In this document: positions 56,393-64,000 of the stretch, in pieces
Layout: every line of letters begins with the position of its first letter
How positions within the stretch are numbered: position 1 is the stretch's first letter
Program-made: the position numbers and the translations under genes
The notes under the pieces: model-generated
The model's input: the letters and a program-made list of their open reading frames with translations, nothing else
Told to the model about the DNA's origin: nothing
Databases searched by the model: none
Assembly: GCA_011800155.1 (NCBI GenBank)
Contig: CM022368.1
Location: forward strand, 2,356,001 to 2,420,000
Direction: 5' to 3'
From: Flammulina velutipes
Taxonomy: Eukaryota; Basidiomycota; Agaricomycetes; Agaricales; Physalacriaceae
DNA length: 64,000 nucleotides

Positions 56393-57655
56393 ATGACTGC
56401 CGAGAGTAATCGGCGTATGATATTTGACGGTGGGTGCTTTTTTTGAGGGAGGGGATGGGGTGCTGACGATGGGTTTTTAGCTGCGGTGTTTGTGGCGTCT
56501 CAGGTGTGTGCGTTGGCTTGTGGGCTGTAGGTGTGTGCTGATGAGGTTGCAGGTCGCTGCGTATTACACGTTACGCGTGAGTGGAGGCGATGTGGAACGG
56601 GCTTGAGCTGACTTGTTGACAGTGGGTGTATGATTCATATTCAGGCAACACGAAGAAGCAAAAGGTGTCTGGGAAACCGCTGGAGGCGCTAAAGAAGCTG
56701 GGGCATTCGACGCTTGAGCTGGACGACTTTGAATGTACGTGCTACGGGAATACATGGAGTGTGTGCTAATGGGTGTGTAGTGACTATTGCGAACGAGGTG
56801 ATCCATCCGGATGATATCAATGTTGGGTTTTCGGATATTGGGGGGTTGGAGGGGATCGTGTCGTCGCTGCGGGAGTCTGTGATCTACCCGCTGTTGTATC
56901 CCGCGCTGTTCCACTCTACGTCGTCGCTGCTTGGCCCGCCCAAGGGTGTGCTGCTGTACGGCCCTCCGGGGTGCGGAAAGACGATGCTGGCGAAAGCGAT
57001 GGCCAAGGAGAGCGGGGCGACGTTCATCAACATTTCTGCGAGCGTGCTGACGAGCAAGTGGTTCGGGGACTCGAACAAGTTGGTGAATGGGCTGTTTAGT
57101 CTTGCGAGGAAGACGCAGCCGAGTATTATATTTATTGATGAGATTGACTCGTTTTTGAGGGAGCGGGCGTCGAGCGATCATGAGGTGACGGCGATGATGA
57201 AGGCGGAGTTTATGACGCTTTGGGATGGGTTGACGGGTGTGAATGAGAGGATATTGGTTATGGGAGCGACGAATAGGGCGTCTGATATTGATGCGGCGTT
57301 TTTGAGGAGGATGCCGAAGCGGTTTGCGGTGCCCATGCCTGGGAAGGAGGAGAGGATGACGATACTGAAGCTGGTAGGAATTTTTATATTTTGGTTTTCG
57401 TTTCCTGAGTTGTTGCAGATGCTGGCGGAGACGAAGGTTGAGGAAGGATTTGGGTGGGAGTTGTTGGCTGGGGCGACTGAAAAGTTGTCTGGGAGTGACT
57501 TGAAGGAGCTGTGTCGAAATGCAGCGATGGCGCCTGTGCGGGAGTACTTGAAGGAGCGGGGCGGTGTGCTTGGGAGTGCTGAAGCGGAGGGGTTTAAATT
57601 ACGACCGCTACGGGTTGAGGATTTTGGATGCGTAGATAATGACCGATTAGACTAG
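56393..57655 (+). CDS. MSP1: Msp1/ATAD1 outer-mitochondrial-membrane AAA ATPase
   Basis: The start at 56393 gives MTAESNRRMIFDAAVFVASQ. A short membrane span (AAVFVASQVAAYYTL) is read across two small exons, then WVYDSYSGNTKKQK and one AAA module. The module shows FSDIGGLEGIV, Walker A GPPGCGKTML, pore-loop KWFGDSNK, Walker B IIFIDEID, sensor ATNRASDIDAAFLRRMPKRF and LSGSDLKELCRNAA. Msp1 extracts mislocalised tail-anchored proteins from the mitochondrial outer membrane. A 45-bp intron near 57376-57420 has no in-frame stop; splicing gives LKL-MLAETKVEEGF. The GC skew of this gene is strongly toward G. Confidence 0.94.
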
Positions 57656-57683
57656 ATCGAGATTAGATAATCTTCTTTTTACC

Positions 57684-59288
57684 ATGATGCGCAAAGTTGG
57701 AGTACTCGGCGGTGGACAGCTCGGGCGGATGCTGGGACAGGCGGCGTCCCAGCTGAACATTCCGATATCGATCCTGGACGTTGGGACGGGGCCTGCGAAG
57801 CTGGTGTGCGTTGGACCGCACGTGGATGGATCGTTCACGGATGGGGACAAGATACGGGAGTTGGCTGGGCTTGTGGACGTGCTGACTGTTGAGATTGAGC
57901 ACGTGGACGTGGATGCGCTGGAGAGTGTGGCGGGGCTTGTTGAGATCCATCCTAGTCCTGCGACGATCCGTGTTATCCAGGACAAGTTTCTGCAAAAGGA
58001 GCACCTGAGGGAGCGCGGATGTGCGGTGGGAGCGTGCACTGCGGTGGAGGGGGACAAGGTGGCGGAGGCGGTGGAGCGGCTGGGGGGTGAGTGGCCTGTG
58101 ATGGTCAAGAAGCGGCGGCTGGCGTACGATGGGAGGGGCAACTATGTGGCGCGCACGGCGGAGGAGGCGGCAGAGGCGGCGAAGGTGATGGGAGAGGGAC
58201 TGTACGTGGAAAAGTGGGTGGCGTTCAAGCGTGAGCTGGCTGTGATGGTTGTGCGCGGGGTGGACGGGAATGTGCGGAGCTACGCGGCGGTGGAGACGGT
58301 GCACCGCGACAATGTGTGTCACGTGGTGTATGCGCCTGCCCTCTCGTGTGGGGATGCGCGCGGCGTGGCAGAGGCGGCGGTGCGGACGTTTCAGGGCGCG
58401 GGGGTGTTTGGGGTGGAGATGTTCGAAGCGGAGGACGGGCGGCTGCTGATCAACGAGATTGCGCCGCGCCCGCACAACTCGGGCCACTTCACCATCGAAG
58501 CCTGCCACACCTCTCAGTACGAGAACCACCTCCGCGCCATCCTCGGTCTCCCTCTCGGCGACACTGCCTTGAAGGTCCCCGCCGCGGCCATGCTCAACCT
58601 CCTCGGCGACGACGACTACTCGCCCGCCCTCTCAATCCCCGGCGCATCCATCCATCTCTACGCAAAGGCCGCACCCCGCCCAGGCCGCAAGATGGGCCAC
58701 ATCACCATCGTCGGCAACTCTCATCATGAGGTCCGCACCCGCCTCGCCCTCCTCACCCCGCCACCCCCCGCCACGCCGCACCCTCTCGTGTCGATCATCA
58801 TGGGCTCAGACTCGGACCTCCCCACGATGACCCCCGCGGCCCGCATCCTCGACGACTTTGGCGTCCCCTACGAGCTCACCCTCGTCTCCGCACACCGCAC
58901 ACCTCTCCGCCTCGTCGCCTTTGCACAGGCCGCCGCGTCGCGCGGTATCCGCGCCATCATCGCAGGCGCAGGCGGCGCCGCTCATCTCCCAGGCATGGTC
59001 GCAGCCCTCACACCCCTCCCCGTCGTCGGCGTCCCAGTAGCAACAAAATCCAGCACCCTCAGCGGCATAGACGCCCTCTACAGCATCGTCCAAATGCCAA
59101 AAGGCGTCCCCGTCGCCACAGTCGCCGTCAACGGCGCTCAAAACGCGGCCCTCCTCGTCCTCAGGATGCTCGCCCCACACGATCCAGCCATTATGCTCAA
59201 AATGCAGGCGTACATTACAAACCTCGAACAAGAGGTGTCGACTAAAATAGATAGACTAGACAATGTCGGATGGCAGAGCTACAATTAG
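57684..59288 (+). CDS. ADE2: Phosphoribosylaminoimidazole carboxylase, ADE2 (PurK-PurE fusion)
   Basis: Single-exon 534-aa gene. The N-terminal two-thirds are an ATP-grasp PurK-type part (VGVLGGGQLGRMLGQAA, ADP/ATP loop KKRRLAYDGRGNYV, LINEIAPRPHNSGHFTIEA). The C-terminal third is PurE-type (SIIMGSDSDLPTM, SAHRTPLRLVAFA, AGAGGAAHLPGMVAALT, VPVATVAVNGAQNAALL). It converts AIR to CAIR in purine synthesis; its loss in fungi gives red adenine auxotrophs. The PurK half is inactive for its bacterial reaction in some fungi, but its motifs look intact here. Base skew flips near 58440, inside the gene, from G-rich to C-rich third positions. Confidence 0.97.
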   Translation: MMRKVGVLGGGQLGRMLGQAASQLNIPISILDVGTGPAKLVCVGPHVDGSFTDGDKIRELAGLVDVLTVEIEHVDVDALESVAGLVEIHPSPATIRVIQDKFLQKEHLRERGCAVGACTAVEGDKVAEAVERLGGEWPVMVKKRRLAYDGRGNYVARTAEEAAEAAKVMGEGLYVEKWVAFKRELAVMVVRGVDGNVRSYAAVETVHRDNVCHVVYAPALSCGDARGVAEAAVRTFQGAGVFGVEMFEAEDGRLLINEIAPRPHNSGHFTIEACHTSQYENHLRAILGLPLGDTALKVPAAAMLNLLGDDDYSPALSIPGASIHLYAKAAPRPGRKMGHITIVGNSHHEVRTRLALLTPPPPATPHPLVSIIMGSDSDLPTMTPAARILDDFGVPYELTLVSAHRTPLRLVAFAQAAASRGIRAIIAGAGGAAHLPGMVAALTPLPVVGVPVATKSSTLSGIDALYSIVQMPKGVPVATVAVNGAQNAALLVLRMLAPHDPAIMLKMQAYITNLEQEVSTKIDRLDNVGWQSYN

Positions 59289-59305
59289 CATCTTGTCCTC
59301 TTACC

Positions 59306-60148
59306 ATGATCACCCTCACCCTCGATGCCATACCAGACACCGTCGCCGCCCACCTCGCATCGACACTCATAGGCCACGTCCTCTGGGCAAACGCACAGAT
59401 CCCTCTCCCCATCCCCCAACTCGCTAAAATGCAAAACGGCACCAACAAGAAACTCGTTCGCATGCGCGCGGACCTACTTGATTCGTACGATACACTCATC
59501 TCGCACCTCGCGACGACGTTCACGGCACTCGCGACTGCCTTTGCAAAGTCGCGTCCGGGGCTGTCAAAGGCGGAGCTCGCTATTATCATTGGGCCGTCGC
59601 CCACTACCGCGCGAAGTCGCGTCTTGCTCGTCTTGGATGGTCTTGAAACGCGTGTCTGGGGGGTTAGGGAGGACGAGGGAGAGGAGGAGAGTGAGGGAGA
59701 CGACGAAGATGAGGAAGAGGAGGACGAACCTTCAGAGGAACCACCCAGCGACGACGACGACCCAGACGACGACGACTCACCCCCTCCCGACTCTGACGGT
59801 GACAGTGAAGACGAAGAAACCACCCAAGAACTCGCCCGCCAAACACTCCGCACAGCCGACCGCCTCTTCTCCCGCGCCCTCGTCGACGCAGAGTGCGCGG
59901 GGCACGGCCTCACGCCCCCGGGGAAACCGCCCTCACCCTCTCAAACGCATATCCTCCTGCGCGCGCCGCGAGGTTTTGTTCATCCCGCTTGGATTCCGAA
60001 GCAGAATTTTGTGTTGAAGGATAGGGGGATGGTTGTTAGGGTTAAGGCGAAGGAGGGAGAGGGGGAGGGTGTGGTGCGGGATGAGGGGGAGGAGGATATG
60101 ATTTGGTGGGTTTGGGATGGGAAGATTGTTGGGTTTGATGGGTGGTAG
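59306..60148 (+). CDS. Acidic protein of unknown function, possibly p31comet/MAD2L1BP-like
   Basis: The ATG at 59306 gives 280 aa; an in-frame ATG at 59270 overlaps the last codons of ADE2 and is less likely. An N-terminal helical domain (LIGHVLWANAQIPLPIPQLA, then MRADLLDSYDTLISHLATTF) is followed by a long Asp/Glu block of about 60 residues. A C-terminal part follows (TLRTADRLFSRALVDAECAG, LRAPRGFVHPAWIPKQN, WWVWDGKIVGFDGW). The QIPLPIPQL word after a helix recalls MAD2L1-binding proteins, but this is memory-based and unchecked. It starts 17 bp after the ADE2 stop on the same strand, so its promoter must lie in ADE2 or the two share a transcript. Confidence 0.7.
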   Translation: MITLTLDAIPDTVAAHLASTLIGHVLWANAQIPLPIPQLAKMQNGTNKKLVRMRADLLDSYDTLISHLATTFTALATAFAKSRPGLSKAELAIIIGPSPTTARSRVLLVLDGLETRVWGVREDEGEEESEGDDEDEEEEDEPSEEPPSDDDDPDDDDSPPPDSDGDSEDEETTQELARQTLRTADRLFSRALVDAECAGHGLTPPGKPPSPSQTHILLRAPRGFVHPAWIPKQNFVLKDRGMVVRVKAKEGEGEGVVRDEGEEDMIWWVWDGKIVGFDGW

Positions 60149-60619
60149 ATGGTCAGAAAACTAGCGGTGTACTGTAGAATGGAAACTGACGGCACATCCA
60201 TCACTTTTCCTTGAGTGGATACCTGATTGTTCAGTGTTACAAAGGAAACTGTGGTGCATGAACAATGAGATGGCAGATAAAACAAAGAGTTGTAACTTGT
60301 AACTTCCCAACATCACAATGAGGCCATTGTTACATCCATGTAACATACCAAAACCAGGCAAATGTTACATGTTACATTTCCATTCCACAGATGAATACAG
60401 TAGCCCGTGCCAGTATATACAGGTGGAGATGAGATCCTGTACATACAGTGGCGGCCAAAAAATAATGCTGGCGGCATTATTTCTGGAGACAACTGGGATT
60501 CTTCAATACTTCAAGTTAACTGAGTACTAGGCTCCTAAACCAGCCCTCACTGGCACTGGAAAAAGAAATGTGGCACAAACAAATGAAAATGGAAAAATGA
60601 TGGACCAATGAGAAGAAGT
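60149..60619. other. AT-rich interval with TGTTACAT repeats and a possible Tc1-like end
   Basis: TGTTACAT and its inverse ATGTAACA form an 8-bp-arm hairpin at 60328-60345, and further direct copies follow at about 60362-60377. At 60450 the sequence CAGTGGCGGCCAAAAAATAA, preceded by TA, resembles the outer end of a Tc1/mariner element. No matching second end was found. No gene is present. Confidence 0.4.
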
Positions 60620-61336
60620 TAGGCCTTTAAGGTCCGGTCCTATGGACTGCCAAATGACTGCCAACTGGACCAGACCGGACCGCAAAAAGACCGCCAAGAG
60701 AAAAAGACCGGTCGGAAAAAAAACTGGTCCCAGTTGGCAGTCCTGAGGTTGGATGAGAATATTTAGGACTGCCAAAAGACTGGTGCAACCAGTCGTGGAC
60801 CGGTCCATAGTAAAACAGACTACCAAAGGGTGTGCCAACATATTTTAGCTAGTTTAGAGTACAAAAACATATATTTCAGCACATATGTCAAGCTGAATTG
60901 AATAATTACAATGTTTACCCTCTCAAACGAACACTTGAATATATAATAGTGAGTTGAAATTTAGACGATGACATAGTATATTGCATAAAGTTCCTATATA
61001 TAACAAGATACTGTGGTCTAGTAGTTAGAACACCTCAATTTCACCTGTAATAGGTGAGGTCTTGAGTTCAATCCTTACTAGATGCATATTTTTGTGCACG
61101 CGACTCGACCTTGGGATGCGCTGTGCAACAGTTGGACCAGTTGGACTGCAGTCTGGACCAGCCCCCGGTTCAACCGGTTGGACTGGAAAGACCGGACTGC
61201 AGTCGCGACGGTCTAATTAAAAGACCGGTCCCGGTTGATGGTCCTTCCAAAATGAAGAAAATGAAGGACCGCCCCGGTTGGCGGTCCTTGAAAAAAAATG
61301 AAAAAGACCGGACCGAGACCGGACCTTAAAGGCCTA
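60620..61336. mobile_element. Non-autonomous inverted-repeat element, copy 1 (717 bp)
   Basis: The two ends are perfect 20-bp inverted repeats: TAGGCCTTTAAGGTCCGGTC at 60620 and its reverse complement ending at 61336. Subterminal regions are packed with GACCGG/CCGGTC words in both orientations, as transposase-binding arrays often are. It codes for nothing. An internal tRNA-like segment lies at 61011-61085. No target duplication is visible around this copy (GAAGAAGT versus TGTATAAC), so one flank may have been rearranged. The family resembles hAT by its TAGG ends and by copy 2. Confidence 0.82.
61011..61085 (+). other. tRNA-Glu-like segment with pol III boxes (copy 1)
   Basis: TGGTCTAGTAG (61014-61024) fits the internal A box of tRNA-Glu, and GAGTTCAATCC (61064-61074) fits the B box at the normal distance. 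TTTCAC in the middle matches the UUC anticodon context. The T-stem no longer pairs and acceptor ends do not match, so it is a tRNA-derived module rather than a tRNA gene. Confidence 0.6.
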
Positions 61337-62537
61337 TGTATAACTTTGGGCATAGTCTTGTGCTCAAGCTTAGCTGAAGGTTTACGAGAGGAAGCCTTCA
61401 GTTCATCCTCAAGCAGTGACCAGAGGTTTCCTTTGACTCAATAATACTTGACATCTTAGTCAAAGATAACAGAAAATAAATTTCTCATTAAAAGCAATAG
61501 TATAATATAATGATTGAATAATAAAAGAAGAAATACTAGAAGAAAGAATAGGTCAGTTAAGAATCAAGTCAAAAGAGCAAGAAACATACCAGAAGAGCAC
61601 ACACAATCAAGAGTAAACATCTTAAAAGAAGAGACAATGATTAGCAAGCATAAGAAAAGAAGAAGCAAGTCTACATACCAAGAGGACATTCAAGACTTGA
61701 AGATTTAAAGAGAGAACATGGAGGAAGGAGGTCAAGAAAGGAATAATGAGATCAGAGCTCAGCTCTGGTTTAAATACCAACATGAAGTCACATGACCAGG
61801 GCAGAGGATTTGGGTCCGGAGGTCCGGACCTAAATTGCCTGCCTGTTGGACTTATCAATTCTTGATTCTTGATTTATAACTGTTTACTCAATAACTCTCT
61901 GGGACTTGTATGGAAGGTAGCAGACCTGTATATGGTTGGAAAGCATTTAATCAGGGCTACAAGACGAGTCTATAACTGTGGGAAAATAAGAGATGTAGCT
62001 TCGGCCACAAGTCATTCAATCAATTCTCTGTTTCTTGTATTTAAGTAATAGCATTATTATACTTGACTGGAAGGTACAAGTATTATATACTGTCAGAAAG
62101 TGTACAATTAGGACTACAAAACACTTATGTAATTGTATGAATTGCAGACACACATCCCAAGTTATAGCCAAAATACTAATTTGACTCGGATTTCTTAGAG
62201 ATCTTGTTATCATAATCATGTTTCTGAGCTATTCTAATACAAGCTTTGCATACACTGAGGGAAATATAGGATATTCTGACCATAAAATTTGGTAAAAGTA
62301 TGTAAAGTATTTTGACAATATTTTCAATGCCAAAAATGACCTCAAAGGACCCATAAAATCAAGAAGATATGTTGAATTTCGAATATTTAATTCATATTTT
62401 TACACTTTAAGCATATCTCTACTAGTTTTGAACCTCTTTCTGGCACTAAAAATATGGTAAAGAAATTTTACATACTTTCAGCACTTTTTGATGTCAAAAT
62501 ATTGTGCCCTTTTCCCAGTGATACAGTTTATTAAAGG
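61337..62537. other. AT-rich spacer between the two elements, no gene
   Basis: About 1.2 kb of low-GC DNA with many short A/T runs. One Lys/Arg-rich frame of 64 codons near 61514 follows from base composition alone. Runs such as AAAATATGGTAAAGAAATTT at 62450 resemble TTTGGTAAAAGTATGTAAAG at 62287, hinting at decayed repeats. Nothing else is supported. Confidence 0.5.
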
Positions 62538-62545
62538 CATGTAAA

Positions 62546-63253
62546 TAGGCCTTTAAGGTCTGGTCCTATGGACTGCCAAATGACTGCCAACTGGACCGGA
62601 CCGGACCGCAAAAAGACCGCCAAGAGAAAAAGACCGGTCGGAAAAAAGACTGGTCCCAGTTGGCAGTCCTGAGGTTGGATGAGAATATTTAGGACTGCCA
62701 AAAGACCGGTACAACCAGTCGTGGACCGGTCCATAGTAAAACGGACTACCAAAGGGTGTTCGGACATATTGTAGCTAGTTTAGAGTACAAAAACATATAT
62801 TTCAGCTCATATATCAAGTTGAATTGAATAATTACAATGTTTACCCTCTCAAATGAACACTTGAATACATAATTATGAGTTGAAATTTTGAGGATAACAT
62901 AGTATATTGCATAAAGTTACCATATATAATAAGACATTGTGGTCTAGTGGTTAGAACACCTCAATTTCACCTATATTAGGTGAGGTCTTGAGTTCAATCC
63001 TTACTAGATACACATTTTTGTGTACGTGACTCGACCTTGGGATGCGCTATGCAACAGTTGGACTGCAGTCTGGACCAGCCCCCAGTTCAACCGGTTGGAC
63101 TGGAAAGACTGGACTGCAGTTGTGACGGTCTAATTAAAAGACCGGTCCCGGTTGATGGTCCTTCCAAAAAGAAGAAAATAAAGGACTGCCCCGGTTGGCG
63201 GTCCTTGAAAAAAAAGGAAAAAGACCGGACCGAGACTGGAACTTAAAGCCCTA
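62546..63253. mobile_element. Non-autonomous hAT-like element, copy 2 (708 bp) with 8-bp target duplication
   Basis: Nearly identical to copy 1 over its whole length, with TAGGCCTTTAAGGTC at the left end and a slightly mutated right end (ACTTAAAGCCCTA). It is flanked on both sides by CATGTAAA (62538-62545 and 63254-63261), a perfect 8-bp direct repeat as made by hAT transposases. No transposase is encoded. The same GACCGG-rich subterminal arrays and the same tRNA-like module (62940-63000) are present. Confidence 0.88.
62938..63010 (+). other. tRNA-Glu-like segment with pol III boxes (copy 2)
   Basis: Box A TGGTCTAGTGG (62940-62950) is the exact tRNA-Glu sequence and closer to consensus than in copy 1. 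Box B is GAGTTCAATCC (62990-63000). The hairpin CACCTATATTAGGTG lies where the anticodon arm should be, next to TTTCAC. Confidence 0.6.
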
Positions 63254-63349
63254 CATGTAAAGATAACCCAAGATGACATTAGTCAGCTCTAACTATAGAT
63301 AACTTAAGTACTCTCGGTATAGGGAGTCGCCAAAAGCGAGCCCGGCGTC

Positions 63350-63776
63350 TAGGGTTTCAAGGTCAAGTCAAAGTGACTGTGAATGACCATTAACTTAGCT
63401 TGACTTGACTGCAGTTAAGGGTTTCGGTCAAGGTTTGGTCAAGGGTTAAGGGCAGTCAAGGTCACAGGTCAAGGCTAATCTTGAGAAATCTTTGACTGGT
63501 CCCTGTTGGTCAATGATTTTAATCAAGGTTAAATACTAAAACTATCTGAAACAGCCTAATACATGATAATAATAGTAGTTTAGTAGTTATTGACTGGTCA
63601 TAACTCTTAACTTGACTGCAATTAACTGAATTTTAACTTGACTGATGTAAATCGGTCAAGGATTTTGACCGGTTAAAGTTAAGGTCAAGAGAAATCAAGG
63701 ATTTTTCTTGACTGGTTAAGGTCAGGTCAAGAGAAATTTGGTGAATAACCTGACTTGACTTGACTTTAAAACCCTA
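63350..63776. mobile_element. 427-bp inverted-repeat element dense in GTCAAG words
   Basis: The left end TAGGGTTTCAAGGTCAAGTC and the right end (GACTTGACTTTAAAACCCTA) are imperfect inverted repeats of about 24 bp. They are bounded by GCGTC on both sides (63345-63349 and 63777-63781). The inside is crowded with GTCAAG, TTGACT and GGTCAAGG in both orientations and has no open frame. It looks like a miniature element of a second family; the 5-bp flank repeat is short for hAT. Confidence 0.65.
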
Positions 63777-64000
63777 GCGTCGAGCCTCTTCGTGGCCCGA
63801 GAGACTAGTACTACCTCTGGGAGGGGGAAGCTAATAACGACGCGCCTACACCAGGGCACCCCCACCGGGGTAAGTGGCACGTGTGGCACACGTGTTAACG
63901 TGCCTGAGATGACGGATACACGCTCCCTCTCGATAACACCATTTCAACGAGTCCCAACATCGACCCCACCACCGAAGTTTGGAAGCTGCACCGATGCACC
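63777..64000. other. Unassigned GC-richer sequence that hosts the 427-bp element
   Basis: Base composition is higher in GC than the preceding 3.5 kb. Joining the flanks of the element gives an open minus-strand frame over about 45 codons (VPWCRRVVISFPLP), without a recognised domain. It may be part of an older transposon or of a gene beyond the window. Confidence 0.3.

Noticed and set aside
57663..58529. 288-codon His/Arg-rich minus-strand frame
   Set aside because: Antisense of ADE2, produced by its G-rich third positions.
60527..60841. Hydrophobic frame repeated at 62531-62767
   Set aside because: Both copies are the left ends of the inverted-repeat element; the repeat explains the shared frame and no coding signal remains.
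61011..61085. Functional tRNA-Glu gene
   Set aside because: Only the A and B boxes and anticodon context match; T-stem and acceptor stem do not pair.
61514..61708. 64-codon Lys/Arg-rich frame
   Set aside because: Expected in AT-rich DNA; no start context, no partner exons, sits between transposable elements.
63350..63776. Possible CRISPR-like array because of many short repeats
   Set aside because: Words are irregularly spaced, in both orientations, within inverted ends, and the genome is eukaryotic.

Overview
The window is nuclear DNA of a filamentous basidiomycete, most probably an agaricomycete. Genes are packed closely on both strands and are cut by many short introns of about 45-60 bp (GT-AG). 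The gene content is typically fungal: ADE2 with fused PurK and PurE parts, Met30-type F-box/WD40, Msp1, two formins and a fungal CSL factor. It also carries families that are expanded in mushrooms. All exon structures below were read by eye from splice sites and protein continuity; none was computed.

Layout. 1-1230: 5' part of a BRE4-like membrane transporter gene that runs off the left edge. 1.2-3.8 kb: gene-poor, with a possible decayed gene. 3.8-8.1 kb: GSK-3 kinase, RNase Z, a disordered protein and a small probable mitochondrial protein, then an intron-containing tRNA-Leu(UAA). 8.2-10.4 kb: AT-rich, repeat-bearing and gene-poor. 10.4-17.3 kb, all on minus: a deaminase-like protein, ER alpha-glucosidase I and a Met30-like F-box/WD40 protein. 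17.9-32.3 kb: two different formin genes pointing away from each other around one disordered-protein gene. 32.5-39.2 kb: a GPI-anchored PEBP-like secreted protein, an RBM5/10-like splicing factor, a complex I B15-like subunit with an 11-nt exon, COQ7 and a Jupiter/HN1-like repeat protein.

39.5-54.5 kb is the most unusual region. Two paralogous genes lie about 12.7 kb apart in the same orientation. Each has an MLKL-like four-helix N-terminal domain and a kinase domain whose beta3 lysine is replaced by arginine. The upstream copy (39480-43563) continues into a complete RasGEF_N + RasGEF module. The downstream copy (50530-54278) has no RasGEF, only a frameshifted relic of the linker, and carries at its N-terminus a domain from an expanded mushroom family of unknown function. 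Between them lie ordinary housekeeping genes: CSL factor, mitochondrial ribosomal protein mL38, a NUDT5/YSA1-type Nudix hydrolase and polynucleotide kinase/phosphatase. A cell-death, allorecognition or Ras-signalling role for the pair is inference.

54.7-60.1 kb: a ribosomal-L1-domain nucleolar protein, Msp1, ADE2 and a tightly spaced acidic protein. The GC skew of the plus strand flips sharply inside ADE2 and again near 60 kb. 60.1-64 kb has no genes. It is AT-rich and holds two copies of a roughly 0.71-kb terminal-inverted-repeat element, one with an 8-bp target duplication as in hAT elements. Both copies contain a tRNA-Glu-like pol III promoter. A third inverted-repeat element of 427 bp is dense in GTCAAG/CTTGAC words.
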